Shown in pieces: positions 1 through 11,814 of a DNA stretch of 64,000 bases. Numbering within the stretch: position 1 is the stretch's first letter; each line of letters opens with the position of its first letter. The notes under the pieces are model-generated. The model did no database searches and was not told where the DNA came from. It worked only from the letters and a program-made list of their open reading frames with translations. Position numbers and translations under genes: made by a program. This stretch comes from Anastrepha obliqua (lineage: Eukaryota > Arthropoda > Insecta > Diptera > Tephritidae): positions 87,732,001 through 87,796,000 of the forward strand of contig NC_072895.1 of NCBI RefSeq assembly GCF_027943255.1, given 5' to 3'.

Positions 1-990
1 AAATCAATTTTTTTAAAATTCTAACTACCCCTAATCACTTAAAAAAGTATTACTACTACTTGATTTTGTGCGTTTTCCTTTAACACTTGACTTGACTAAA
101 AGCTTTGCAAATTCTACTTTCCCCATTTCAAGAGAATCACCATACCATTCCATAAGCATTTTGTCAGCAGGCTCGTCTCCTCAGATTACATAGTATTTAT
201 ACAATATATTATGGTTATCGAACCGCATCGACTTTCCATTTATGTTCGCCACGTCGTTATGAATGATTGCCTTTATGCTGTTGTCCAAAACCAGCAGTTC
301 CTTTTTCAGTTGCAGGAGCACTCTTTTATGTATTCTTCCGTTACCACATTTTTCAATAAAATAAATGAATAGCCCTGCAAAAAGTTAAGATTTTTGCAAC
401 AAAAGTCATGATTTACTGAATCAAATGCCTTAGAGAAATGCAGAAATCAAGGAAGAGAAAAATCACCGTTGTCAAACTGTGTTCTTTTCAAGTACTTTTA
501 ACAAAGCCGTAGAACAGTTATCACAGGAGCTAAGCTTAGTTCAAAACCCTGACGCCAATGGGAACAATAAATTATTTTCAAATTACTTTGAAAAAGCTGG
601 AAAAATATTTATAGGTGGATAGCAGCATTGCTCTTCTTGGCTACAGTTATAATGATTGCCTTTTTCCACTCCATTGGAAAACATAAATTCGCGAAGCAGT
701 GATCAATAATTTTACGAAGTTTATTCACGGCAATGGTCGTTATGCTCAAGTATCGTCACGGAAAGATAAAATTCTTGGCGGCAGTGTTTTGCATTTTATG
801 GCCAATAATCCGCAAGTATGTTGTTATGTTCACATATCAATTGCTAAAGTGGAAGGGTTGAAAATATTTATATTACAAAACCTCAACGAACTAAATCGCC
901 AAGGTATAGCAGTCTGGTTGCTCCTAAATAAAGGGTGATCAATTTAGAGGTAACGGAATTAAACTTACAAAAAAACAACGAAAATTCAAA
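1..990. other. AT-rich non-coding stretch, possible unidentified transposon debris
   Basis: No gene is recognised here. On the minus strand around 60-400 a short broken reading frame (residues such as KRVLLQLKKELLVLDNS and ADKMLMEWYGDSLEMG) looks protein-like. It has stop codons and matches no family I can name. The 79-codon plus-strand frame at 699-938 has no recognisable motif and is probably chance. Confidence 0.35.
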
Positions 991-999
991 TTGATTGGA

Positions 1000-1600
1000 C
1001 AATCCGGACAATTTTTGTATAAAACCATTCATGGCATTTGTTTTTTAAAGATAATCCATTTCAAATATTGGCCGCAACTGCGCCGTAATTCGGCCATCCA
1101 TAAGCACCAATTTCACAATTTTAAAAACTCGCTGGAGGACTTCGGTAGGTATCTCGCGAATAACTGTAGTAATGTTGGCTTCCAATGCCTCAATTGAAGC
1201 TGGTTAATCCGCAGAGCATTAAGACTTTACATACCCCCACAAATAAAAGTCTAAAAGTGTGATATCACACGATCTTGGTGGCCAATCTACTGGTCCGAGA
1301 CAGGAGATGAAGTAAATCTGTTGTGTCAGAGGCTGTATGGCGAGTAGCGCAGTCTTGTTGGAATTAAATGTTGTGGAGATCACGGGCTTCAATTTCCAGC
1401 ATTCATTACATTGACGCCAGCCTCGTCTTTTAAGAAATATGGACTGATGGACCTTAGACCGCATTGTTTTCCATGGATGTAATTGCTGTTCTTGAATGGC
1501 TTAGATTTGACCTTCAGCCCAAATATGGCAATTTTGCTTATTGACGTAGCCATTAAGCCAAACATGGGCCTCATCTGTAGGACGTTTATGTACATAAAAA
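1000..1600 (-). pseudogene. Tc1/mariner-superfamily transposase remnant
   Basis: Read on the minus strand, this encodes the C-terminal half of an IS630/Tc1/mariner DDE transposase in two overlapping frames. Around 1560-1530 is the NGYVNKQN-like block. Around 1300-1250 is DWPPRSCDITLLDFYLWGYV, the conserved segment carrying the third catalytic acidic residue in this family. The remainder decays into stops toward 1000. Several frameshifts and no N-terminal DNA-binding domain show that it is dead. It is the same transposase class as the copy at 35.9-36.6 kb. Recognition is by motif only; the exact clade is not resolved. Confidence 0.75.
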
Positions 1601-1604
1601 GTTG

Positions 1605-3700
1605 ACCTGAGGCTCACAACAACCCATTCAGCTATGGCGTTTGCTACTACAATAATGTATTTGATAAAATTAAAAGACAAAATACTTAAGTCATTACTTC
1701 ATCTTCAGCCATTTTGTGAGTCTTCAATCACCTCTTAGTCATTCCAAGTAAAACTGCTTTAAAATCATTGGAAAATTTTGTTTTCGTATTCACTTTATGC
1801 TTTACGAAATCATCTTAAGTTGTCCGATAAAAAAATCAGTGGTTAAGGTCAAAGAAGAATATTTCTAACAACAAAGTATTAAAACTTCGAATGTCTCTTC
1901 TGCCTAAATTGGATAATTAAATTTTTGAAGACAGTTTCCACTGTACTATATTTGCAAGCATGAAAAATATTTAAATTTGTTTCCAAAGAGTTCAAGGTAT
2001 CTTACTTCGAGCTATCAATGCACCGGGCGGCCTATTGATGCCCATACGCAAGTAAATAAATATGCATACACGCATGCACTTGTACTAATAGACATACATA
2101 TACTTGTACTTGTACTTGTACTTATATGTATGTATGGGTATGTGACACGTATGTGCATGTCAAGGACTGGTGTCACACAAAATCACCTGAAAACAAGGAA
2201 AGGCCTTAAAATTGCTTTAAAATATGGCACCACAATTCTGCGAAAGATATGTTCATATGCATGTATGTATGTATGGATGTATGTGTGTTGTGAGTGCATT
2301 ATCCTCGGTATGGTTAATTTAAAATATTATAAGCAGACTTCCGCGAAGCATAAACACACAACGCATACCTTAGGCATAACAATTTTTACGAGGCCGGTTT
2401 TTTCGGGATCATTTTTCTTGACACTGACATTTCGGGACTAGTCATTGGTTTTAGATATTCATTATTTTGCAACAACTTAATTCGAAAAAGTGCAGAAATA
2501 CTGCTTGAGCAGCCTTCTACCGAAAAATAAATGGGTTTTAAATTTGATTTTTTTATTCCATTGGCAACAAAAAAAAACTATACTTAAATGGTTAAATACG
2601 CATTTAATAAGACCCGATAAAGTCGAAAAAAAGATCACTCAAAAGGTACTGACAGTGTAAACAAACTCTTGCACATTCTGTCACAAAAGTACCGGGAATT
2701 GTTCAATAAAACGTAAAATAATTGTTTACCCATCAAAATTTGTTTTGTCGCCTTCAAAATAGGCTTCATTCGAAGCAACAGCCAACGATTAGTCCAGTCA
2801 TCAAACCACATTTTAAACGAAGAGAAGAAGAGATCTCCTTCAGCTGCTTGTATGTCTGTACCAGCCATAAAAAACAAATTCAAACATCGCCATATTTGCT
2901 GAAAAGTTGAAGTTAATGCATCTTTTGCATATGGTGAAAAGTGCGTAAGAAATTAGAAATCCCGACAATCCCGAAATTTCGGTACTTAAAAATATCGAAC
3001 TCCCGACGTCACGGCTTCCCGCTATTGTTATCCCTAATATGCGTATAAGTGCATGCGTGAAGGACAGCGCTTAATTACTTTTCTACCTACAATTAAAATA
3101 GGACTAGCATTTACCGCTTCGACTTAAAGTTGGTTAGCAGCGCAAACACAAAGCCACACATGGTCATCGGTCGCAAAGATGCACTTAAAAATGTTCGAGC
3201 TATTGAAAAGAGACGTTCACATGACCTGTCACACGCTATGTGTGCATATCGACTACTGCTGCGAGAGCTAAAATTACTAGTGCCTTTTTGTACCTACAAC
3301 GGAGCGACAGCGAGACAAGGAAAAAATAACAAAACCAAATGCATGAAATATTCAAACAATATAAATACTCAAAATATATGCATAGCACCGCCTACAATGC
3401 ACTTGCGAACTCACATGCATACTCACGCACGCACACATTGATTATTTGACCTGTGTAATCAATGACAGGCAGGTAGCCGAAATTCCCCACTTCTGACTCA
3501 TTTCCCCTTCGCACTCGCATTTTTTCCGCTCTTTGCTGCTCCTTCGGTATATCCGATCGCTCGTGTGCATCATATGTGTTTATATGTAGACACATACACA
3601 TGTGATTGTTGCCATTCATCATATTTATTATGACTGCCCAAGCCTTAAGGATGCTACATGCGCTGTTCCATTGAAATAATTGTTTGTGTTTGTTTGCGGC
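1605..3700. other. Non-coding, microsatellite-bearing
   Basis: No gene is recognised. Features seen are ATGT/CATA microsatellites near 2090-2290 and clusters of CCCGAAAT-like motifs near 2410-2440 and 2960-3020 that resemble degraded transposon termini. A minus-strand frame at 2635-2883 has no identifiable domain. Confidence 0.4.
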
Positions 3701-3714
3701 CACCACTTGTCATA

Positions 3715-4165
3715 ATTAGTCAGTCGCCAGTGCTACCGAGACCGCAGTACGCTTTACGATATGTTCGCTTAGTGCCAAACTAACTTCGAGTGTGTACATA
3801 CACATGTGCCCCATGTGTGAAAATATTTCCGTGGATGCTTATTTATAAATATATGAGTAGATGATTTGTTTATTTCTCAGTGCCAAATGAATTGAAAGGA
3901 TGTAATGGAATTTGTTTAAGAACAAACAATAAAAAATAGTAAAAAAAATGTGATATCGAAGGAATACATTTACAATAAATGGTGCAATAAAAATATTAAA
4001 ATATAAATATAAAGTTTGTGAAGTGCGAATGGATTTGATGTGAACAATGAAGAAGTGCTATTAAGAGGACATCCATACTACGCAGCACAACATTTTTTGA
4101 AATCAACAGGAATTGTAACAGTGAAACTGCATTTTGGAAAATTAAATTGATTGGATGTCGAAAAG
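3715..4165 (+). promoter_or_regulatory. Candidate promoter and 5' non-coding exon (weak)
   Basis: A TCAGTC initiator-like motif (A at 3722) is followed by about 440 bp of transposon-free, A-rich sequence resembling a fly 5' UTR. This ends at a GTGAGT donor-like motif near 4164. The lov coding exon is preceded by a strong acceptor at 12430-12431, so at least one upstream non-coding exon must exist, and this is one place it could be. There is no clear TATA box or downstream promoter element, so the call is speculative. Confidence 0.22.
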
Positions 4166-4960
4166 TGTGAGTGTTGTTGATAAAAATTTAAGTCGCATGT
4201 TTTATTATTAAAAAATTTATTGCAATAATTTCTACCTTGACAAATTACAATGCACCTGTTTTTAAAATATTAACAGGAGCGCGATTAATAATAAATAATA
4301 AGAAAGTATTAACTATTTTTGGCTATAATTTTTTTTTTTTTTCTACCGCAAAACCTATATAACTCAAGGCTTCACACTTTGTGCAAAATTCACAAAAATT
4401 TAACAAATAAAAACAAAAACCAATTTTAAAAATATAAATAAAATACTTTTCAATTCGGAGTATGCGATTTCATAGCCCATTCAATATTAAAATAATAAAA
4501 GCCTAAAAACTTTCGTTGATTTTGCCATCTTTTTTTTCGCTGAGGTGTTGAGCATTTCATTCTATGTAAAAGACTGCCAAGCATGCGCTTTATATTGAAG
4601 AAAAATCGAAATTCTGTTTATCGAGAGAGTTTGCACTCAAGTATTATACCGTTACTTTGAAAAATACTTGGCCATTTCATAGGCACGCATGCCAAAGTTT
4701 TCTCTTCTGCTTTCGCACGTAAGAACAAAAAGTGCGCTGCTGTATTAAACGGTTAGTTTTGCAATATAACCTCTGAAACGTATATTGAAATATGGAAAGT
4801 CGAGCCAAGAAGCACCGAGAAATACGGTAGCTCCTTAAAACTTAAAAAAAACTATTGTATTTAAAGCTCTGGAAAGTGAAAGGGTGGATAGTCAAGGAGG
4901 AAAGGAGAGAAGTAACAGAAGGAAAAATATAGGATAGAATAGAGAATATAACCTCTACCT

Positions 4961-5245
4961 TTGCAATTATTTACATATTTATTTTTTATTATGATTATAT
5001 ATTTTTTTATTATTTATATTTGTATAATCTATTTATTTTCATTTATTATTATTATATTTTATTTATTATTATTTTCTTTTATTTATTATTATTTTATTTC
5101 ATTTATCATTATTTTATTTTATTTATTATTATTTTCTTTTATTTATTATTATTTTCTTTTAATTATTATTATTTTATTTTATTTTATTTATTATTATTTT
5201 ATTTGATTTACTACTATTTTATTTTATTTATTATTTATTATATAT
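4961..5245. repeat. TTTTATTTATTATTATT minisatellite
   Basis: About 285 bp of nearly perfect T/A tandem repeat, with a unit of roughly 17 bp built from TTTTATTTATTATTATT. The long open frames rich in Phe, Tyr and Ile across it are artefacts of the repeat. It abuts a SINE fragment on its right. Confidence 0.85.
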
Positions 5246-5251
5246 ATGTAA

Positions 5252-5370
5252 TTAGTGCTTACACCCTGTGCTTGGTGTTTGCCGCGCTCCTTCTCATTTT
5301 TGTGGTGTTCGCCTTGATGTTTGCTCTTGATCGTACTCACGCACCAACCCATTCGGCTACAGCATCTGCT
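5252..5370 (-). mobile_element. tRNA-derived SINE, internally deleted copy
   Basis: On the minus strand it starts with the tRNA-like head (A-box-like CGAATGGGTTGG, complement of 5345-5356). It ends with the family tail near 5255 (complement of GTGCTTACACCC). The middle of the element, including the B box, is missing compared with the copies at 25.06 and 50.54 kb. Confidence 0.65.
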
Positions 5371-5634
5371 GTTCCTTGACAATGTGGAGGCTTAAAATAA
5401 CACGCAAGTTTAGTTCCCTTTTTATTTTTATTGTTTTAAATCGCGCAGCACATAATTTAAAATGGAAATGAAAAAATTTAAACTTACGATTTATAAAGGC
5501 TTAAAAATCTACATTTCAGTCACAGTTCAAAAAAGAGAATCGCCGAAATCCGTTCTCATTGATTTGCAGACATTTTTTATAAAGAAAACATGGAATCAGT
5601 TGCAATGATTACACATAATAATTCAGAAAAATTC

Positions 5635-5815
5635 GTTTCCTCACTATAAAGAGGAGATAAAAAATTAAAAAAAAAACTGTATTTTCAAAAATAAATTTAA
5701 AAAATTACAGTAATTATTGGATATATGGGCTTCTACAGAATATTTTTTTTATTTTCCCCTATAAAGAGGATATAGAAAATTAAAAAAAAAAACGATATTT
5801 TCAGTAAATACCCAA
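5635..5815. repeat. Direct duplication with about 117-bp spacing
   Basis: The segment CTATAAAGAGGAGATA followed by an A-rich run and TGTATTTTCA at about 5643-5690 recurs with minor changes at about 5759-5806. The pair is a short segmental duplication in AT-rich DNA with no coding content. Confidence 0.6.
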
Positions 5816-6339
5816 TCATTGTATCGCATAGTATTTATATGTTTAAATAATGTAATATAAAAATAATACAATATAAAAGTCAGTCATCACGAAACACTCG
5901 AAAAGCACCTCGATGGTACAGCCGGGCAACGCATAGATTACTCACTTGAATGCACTTTTGCAACGGTGGCGATTCTTTCAATTGTTAACTGTCACAAAAT
6001 CTCTACTGTGACAAAACCTCTACTGTCACAATGTCTCAACAAAACAGACTTCGTATACTGCGGTTCGCGGGAAGGACCAAGGACAGTCTGTACAGGTGGT
6101 GGCTCTAAAGCAACAACAACAACATTTACATGTATTATGTTTTTGCACATGTCAGCACTTATTTTCAAATTTACACAAACAAAGCAACAATAAACAAGCA
6201 GGTCACTTTGACAATCAAGACACAAAATCGCAAAATCAGCTGCTCTGGTGTCATCACCTTAAATGAGTTGGCCTTGGGAGGCAAGAGACAGTAAACTCTG
6301 CTATAAGAAGAATGCATTGGTGCACGTACGACACTTAAG

Positions 6340-6514
6340 CCCAAAATACAACAATGCAGCGGCAAAGGCAGTGCCGGTTTTTGAAATCAGCTGTTATGCC
6401 CATTTCGGCGCTAACCGAAGCAGCGCCACCAGTTGTCAGCTGCCACTGTTGTATTGTGGGAACAACAGCTGACTTCGAAAAACTGCTACCGCCGCTGCGT
6501 TATTCTATTTTGGG
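6340..6514. mobile_element. Foldback (long inverted repeat) element
   Basis: The first about 58 bp (starting CCCAAAATACAACAATGCAG) and the last about 57 bp are imperfect inverted repeats. The complement of the right end starts CCCAAAATAGAATAACGCAG, and both arms continue through GTCAGCTGTT-like sequence. The centre is about 60 bp. No open frame and no convincing target duplication are seen. It is probably a foldback MITE of undetermined superfamily. Confidence 0.6.
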
Positions 6515-7249
6515 TTTTATAATATCCTTTTAGTGAAAAACCAAACTACCCAGTAAACTTTCGAGTTTCTGAACTAATAACCGGTGGCAGAATTTATACC
6601 AGCACGAGATTGACCAGAATTGGGGACGTAAAACAAATATTCTTCTGTTACTATAAATAAGGGCGCTCCAAACGTTGAGGATGCTCAAAATGGGGAGTAG
6701 ATGAATACAAATATTGCGAATTAAATGTTTTTATCTGTCCATTGTGAGGTAGTTTGTCAACGGGTACAACGCCGATGCAGGTGCATCAGTGGGTTAACTG
6801 GGTTATCTGTTATTATGCTGCATCAGCCTCTATAGTAATTCCTTGAATGGTATAATGCTGCTGTAGATTATGGCAATTGACATTCCTTAGGGCACCGTCT
6901 CGTTAAAAATACCAGTTGCTAGCATTGTAAAGTATGAAAGGCAAACTACTTGAGCTGCAAAATCAGACATGAGGCAGTTCATAACCAATGCATTTGACAG
7001 TGGTGACGCTACAACAAAAACAACCGTGGTAATGGTATTTGACACATTATTGTAAAAAAGCAGACACGTGGGATCGAAGTCCATGCCCTCTCTGTTTTCC
7101 AAAGACCCCTTTGCACGCACTGCCAGAAAGTTGTCAGTGCTTTGGATGTACATATTTGTTTCAACGTGTGATTTCTAGAGGAGCTTTTTATCGAGGATTA
7201 CTCCAAGATTGTGACTTCTTTTAGCTTAATACATGTATATAAAAACTGC

Positions 7250-7433
7250 AATGTGGTGCAAAATCAATCATCCAATTTTTTTTTAATAATTTTTTATTAA
7301 TAAAAAAATTATTTTAAATAATGGACAACTGTATTTTGACCTTTACGGGCTCCTTTTGTATACTGCAGATGTCTAGTTCACAAGTGTCAAATATGATTGA
7401 CGTACGACGGTTAATTAATTTTGCGCCACCTTG
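7250..7433. mobile_element. MITE, CAAGGTGGCG family, copy A (nearly full length)
   Basis: The left end, TGTGGTGCAAAATCAATCAT, is a mutated form of the family terminus. The right end, TTAATTTTGCGCCACCTTG, is its inverted complement and is followed by TA (7434-7435), as expected for a Tc1/mariner-type insertion. The interior holds the family marker segment around TATACTGCAGATGTCTAG. There is no coding capacity. Confidence 0.75.
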
Positions 7434-7434
7434 T

Positions 7435-8985
7435 ACATATATCAAATACGTATGTATATGCAGATAGAGCAGAAAAGCGAAATAAGCCAGTAATAGCAGA
7501 AGGAAGAAATACTACCATATTTGCATCCATTTAACTTAAAGCGCTCCCTAATTACACATTGTTGCAGCCAAGCGTAAGGATGTGGTAGAACTACTTCAAT
7601 GCGGTTTTCCAAAAAAAAAAACTGAAAAAAAAAATTAAATAAAAATAATGATTGCAAAATAAATGACTGCACACACATGCAACCTCACATGCGTGTCGCG
7701 CAAGGACTCCAAAGGTGCAGAATCTGCACTACTTAAAACGCATTCTTTCTCTTAGCAGCGTTTTTTTTTTGTGTTTTTTTGAAAAGTTCCTCCTACATAC
7801 CTATTAACTTGCATTTCCTTGTTTGTTTTGACTACCAATTTACCTCTTTTAACTACTTTTTTACACTTTCCTCATTTCACTGGCTTTGCGGCTGGGTCAC
7901 AGCTGACTTATACGCGACTCTCGCACTGCACCGACGCCAGCAAGGAAGAATTTTGCACGTAGTTTATTTTTTAGTTTCTTTCCCACTGCCGCTTTTTCAA
8001 GTGGGCAAATAAAAATGTTTACCGCGACTTGGCAAAAACATTACTTTGTACCAAGCAAACCACTTTTTACATTTTATTTTACATTTTCTTAAACTTTTTT
8101 TCTTATTTCTTCACCATTTTTTGCCACCATATTTTCCCACCCATTCTTCGACTGCGTAAGAAGATGTGAGTAAATGAGAATTTGAATTTAAAGCAACATT
8201 CAGTTTGCTCATCAACTGTATGAAACTTTTTTAATTTCAATCATATCCCTGCATATCCTGCTGCTCGACGGTGAACGCACCGAAGGTAGCGACGCGCAAC
8301 AACAACAACAACGCGTACAGGGATCCATATCACGACGGTGACGTAGCACGCAGCTACGTACTGTCTTCTTTGCTAATGGGGGAGTGTGGAGACAGACGCA
8401 ACATTGGCTTGAAATAAGTCATACACGCATGCATAGACACGTTGATTCTAATTAATTCATACATACGTAATAGTTACATAAAACAAGAAGGAGAAGAGGC
8501 AAAACAAAAAAATACTCTCAGCTATGCATACAAGTAGCAGCAAATGTATTTTTTAACAGAGTAAAATCTCAAACCTAAAACTTAAGAAAAACTCCGCATC
8601 AGTCGTGTCGTGTATGGAGAAAAAAGTCAAGAAAGCCAAATAAAGCGCATACATCAGCTATTATCACACATTAAATGTGTGTACATGTGTTCACTACTAC
8701 ATATATGTATATGTGTGCGTGTGTGTGTTTTTTCCTACATACTTACATCCCCACTCATTTAAAAATGCGGCAAACGAAAAAACTGCGCAACTCGATGAGA
8801 CACAGTGTGCTTAGCCAAATATCCTGAAGGATATGCACAGCGGCACGTAGCTGAGATTGCAACTTTTGTATACTCGTACTCGCATGATGTTATTCTTATT
8901 TTTCATTGAGCGCTACAATGGAAACAGCCGCTTATTATATTATATTAAAAATAATTTCAAAAATGCTACTCCAGTAAGAAAGAAC
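7435..8985. other. Non-coding stretch
   Basis: No gene is recognised. The stretch contains poly-A/T runs, a CAACAACAACAACAACG run near 8301 and CA/TG microsatellites near 8690-8730. Short open frames here lack domains. Confidence 0.5.
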
Positions 8986-8989
8986 CTGT

Positions 8990-9660
8990 AAATCTAAGCT
9001 GAACTATGTCGGTAGAGATAATAGCCTGATGCTAACATGGGTCCCAGGACACGTGGGTATCGCGGGTAACAAGACCTCTGACTCTTTTTAGTTAGCGTTG
9101 GCTCTGAGACCAATTTCTTTAGGCGGGAACTCGATCTTCCACTCCCTTTTGCAGCCATCAAAGCACGGGTAGCAACCGGAATACTTCAACCCACAACCGA
9201 GCTAGGCAGGCTGAGAGAGACTGCAGATGGACAAAACTGATGTTATCTGTCATGTCCGACCGACTGTCGCAGATTTTTCTATCACTAAGCAGAAGGGACT
9301 ATTGTCGGCAATTGGTTGGACTGATGCCGGGCTACTTTTTATGAGCGAAGGATTTGGAAAAGGTAGGCATCTCAGACAGTGCACTCTGCCCAGCATGTGG
9401 AGAGGAGGATGAGACGGCGGACCACTTTCTGTGCGTCTGCTCGGCCTTCGCTCGAATGAGGCTTGAGGTCTTTGGCACTGATGTATTAGGTAGCGACCAC
9501 TTTAGCTTCTTGGCTAGGTTTACTTAGATTTCTTCGGAGATTGGGTAGAAACTTAAAAAAGGAACCCGAGTGCAGTACAATGGACTTAATGTTGTCTAGG
9601 TGCTGTACTTGCTAGTTACCCCGACAAAAAATAAAAATAAAAATATATTCAATAAGTGAA
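8990..9660 (+). mobile_element. LINE 3' end with RNase H and CCHC-type remnant
   Basis: On the plus strand 9030-9090 encodes the RNase H motif LTWVPGHVGIAGN. About 9380-9460 encodes a cysteine/histidine cluster (CPACGEEDETADHFLC) typical of the C-terminus of I/R1-like LINE ORF2 proteins. Stops at several points, including in the RNase H region, show it is inactive. It ends with an A-rich AAAAATAAAAATAAAAAT tail near 9625-9650, consistent with a LINE 3' end. Confidence 0.75.
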
Positions 9661-9879
9661 ACTTAACAAATTAGAAGTGTACTTTAACTTGCTCTTCGGG
9701 CAGGGGAATAAAAGTGAACTGTATAAGTAGATAAGTATGAATATTTTTTTATTGTTTATAGATTTTTCACTACTTACACAGACGCTTAGATGTCTCATGT
9801 TTGCTATAGCGATGATCTAGTTCATCACTCAAGTATCTGCGCAGTAGAGGTAGACGTTTAACGGTTGTTGATCTTGTCG

Positions 9880-10035
9880 TAGCTGTTCGCTTGACCCTGC
9901 AGTGCGGTGTAATCACCTATCGCCATCTTAACTCATCTAACTGTAGGCCCGGGAAGCATGCTGTTTCGAAAGGTTGGGTCCAGATAGAGATGCGTGTGAA
10001 TGGGGTTAAGAAGGCATCAAAATGCCTTCGCCCTT
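9880..10035 (-). mobile_element. Jockey-type LINE 3' UTR, distal part
   Basis: This matches the 3' flank of the jockey copies at 26.7 and 30.2 kb (shared blocks around TAACTCATCTAAC, GTAGGCCCGGGAA and TGCTGTTTCGAAAGGTTGGG). Those two copies run uninterrupted into the ORF end, whereas here the match stops near 10035 and resumes near 10800. An R1-like LINE lies between. Confidence 0.65.
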
Positions 10036-10796
10036 ACACCGTCCGTCGTATGGTGGGGCCACCAAAACAATCCCTCCTCTTCTTCTGGGAAGACACCCCT
10101 CCCGGGACTACTTTCTGCATTACTTCGGAAGGGCGCAAAACGGTATACATAAAGAACCAATTCTATTCACCCACGTCTGGGTCGACCATATTTGTAGCCA
10201 GCTTTCATGACAAGCCAAAGTCTTCTTGTGTCTCTATCTGTGCGACTTCCCTTTGTTGCACTGTGTCGAAGTCTGTCTTTTTTTACTGTAGTACGTTCTC
10301 GATGATATCTGTTTACAGCCTTCCAGCTTTCTTCGCGTTCGCGTATTTCGCTGATTAATATTGCTCGACGCGATGTCGCTAATCTGCTTTTTCACAGCAT
10401 ATCTTTCCGCGAACTAAAAAACGTGTGCTCAGCGTCATCACTCGGCGCTTCGCAGTATATGCACTTGGGACTGCTTACTTTGCTCATGCGGTATACGTAT
10501 CTCTGGAAGTATCCCCGAAGTTCCTTTGGACCCATTTGCCTTTTGATGGAATAAGTTCCGCCGTCCATCTGCCACTCGCTTCAGTATTCCATCGGCTTTG
10601 CCACCGCAGTATGGTTTCGCATCTCCGTTCTGAGGCGCTAGTGATGACGTGTTTCTTCTTGGAGTCCCACGCATCCATTCGTTCCTTGCCCATGAGGTCG
10701 ACGGGTATCTCCCCGCTGCTCGCAAAGATTGCAGCGCCAGAGGCAGTGCGATAGGCTGAGCCAAATCTGAGTGCCGCTGTTCGTTGCACAGCCTTC
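10036..10796 (-). mobile_element. R1-like LINE ORF2 C-terminal fragment (copy 1), nested
   Basis: On the minus strand, overlapping frames encode the region after the reverse transcriptase. Residues include YRTASGAAIFASSGEIPVDL, then WQSRWNTEASGRWTAELIP, then a cysteine motif SPKCIYCEAPSDDAEHTFF. These are hallmarks of R1-clade-like ORF2 proteins. Frameshifts separate the blocks, so it is a pseudogene. The same sequence occurs at 63.41-64.0 kb in the same orientation. Its flanks are jockey sequence on both sides, so it inserted into that element. Confidence 0.75.
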
Positions 10797-11262
10797 AGTA
10801 CAGGTGGTTAGTGTCGTGCGGTGTGCCTTCACATGCCGGATATATATTGAATATGTCGGAGTCGATTCTGAATAGATATGAGTTTATCCTACTACAATAT
10901 CCAGACCGTAATTGAGCCAAAGTTATGCGGGCCACACGAGACAACTGAAGCTCTTCGCCTGCAACGGGTAGTGGATGTACTACAGTAACGGCATTCGGGG
11001 GTCGAGAGTTTAACAAGATGGAGAGAGTGTCCTTCTACAAACTGTCCGTCCAGTAGTTGCATTGTGTTTGGTTCTAAATCTCGTGAGTGTAGTCGAAAAG
11101 AGACTCCCGACTCGTCTGGGAAGTGACTCAGACTCTAGGAAATGTCTGCAGCGGTGATTCCTACGGTAGCACTCAAGCAAAAATTGCTTGGTTAGGGCTA
11201 GTGTCACTTGAACCAGTGTCTGAAAAACTTCAAAAACAACTGGAAAGACTGATGGAGGTATG
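10797..11262 (-). mobile_element. Jockey-type LINE ORF2 C-terminus
   Basis: On the minus strand it encodes ALTKQFLLECYRRNHRC, then LNSRPPNAVTVVHPLPVAGE, EELQLSRVARITLAQLRSGY and a C-terminal CEGTPHDTNHLY cysteine/histidine motif, the familiar end of a jockey ORF2. It is split between frames. The same block recurs at 26.83-27.2 and 30.26-30.55 kb. Confidence 0.8.
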
Positions 11263-11269
11263 ATAAGGT

Positions 11270-11560
11270 GCTCTTTATTGGGTGCAACGCCGGGCTCCTC
11301 CTCCAACTTATGTTGTGTCTTTTGATATGTTGATGGTTTTCCACAAATGTAAGGACCTACAGTTCAGTTTTAAGCGGACTCCGAACGGCAGATAGTTTTT
11401 TATATATAATAAAATACCCTTGAAAATTTGCCATTGTCTGTCGAGGAGTGTCCGCTATTAGAAACAACTTCTTCTATCATTTGATGTTTCTTGTCTAATG
11501 CATCGAATCCTGGCACTGCCGAATAATACTCACGCACCAGCCCATTCGACTACGGCGGCC
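11270..11560 (-). mobile_element. tRNA-derived SINE copy
   Basis: Minus-strand copy. The tRNA-like head is at the right (complement of GCACCAGCCCATTCGACTAC at 11533-11552) and the B-box-like segment is the complement of CATCGAATCCTGGC near 11502. The body and tail run left to the TTTATTGGGTG region near 11275, with the conserved CTCCGAACGGCAGATA block at about 11379. Confidence 0.75.
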
Positions 11561-11599
11561 CTATAATTCCTCGGATACAAAGCTGGAAATCTCCATGCA

Positions 11600-11812
11600 T
11601 GAAACACCAAAATGATAGAAAATAGTTTTCTAATGCCAGTCGCCCCTCGGCGTCCATGGCAAACTTACGACTGAATTCCTGCCATCAAAGATGCACCTCA
11701 TAAAAAACACTTGCCATTCGCAGTCTTTTTAAAACATCAAGACGCCCACCGCAAATAGGAGGAGAAGCTCGGCCAAACACCCAACGAAAGGGTTTATAAA
11801 TCGCCTACCTTC
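11600..11812 (+). mobile_element. SINE body/tail fragment
   Basis: The plus-strand 3' portion of the same SINE family. It carries the conserved block around GGCAAACTTACGA, then AGGAGAAGCTCGGCCAAACA and the tail CCAACGAAAGGG. The tRNA-like head is absent. Confidence 0.7.
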
Positions 11813-11814
11813 AA

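Noticed and set aside
2410..3020. A transposon bounded by CGGGAT/CCCGAAAT motifs
   Set aside because: The motifs do not form a clear pair of inverted repeats and the enclosed frame has no transposase motif.
4961..5379. Two overlapping open frames rich in Phe, Tyr and Ile
   Set aside because: They come from the T/A minisatellite and a SINE fragment, not from a membrane protein.
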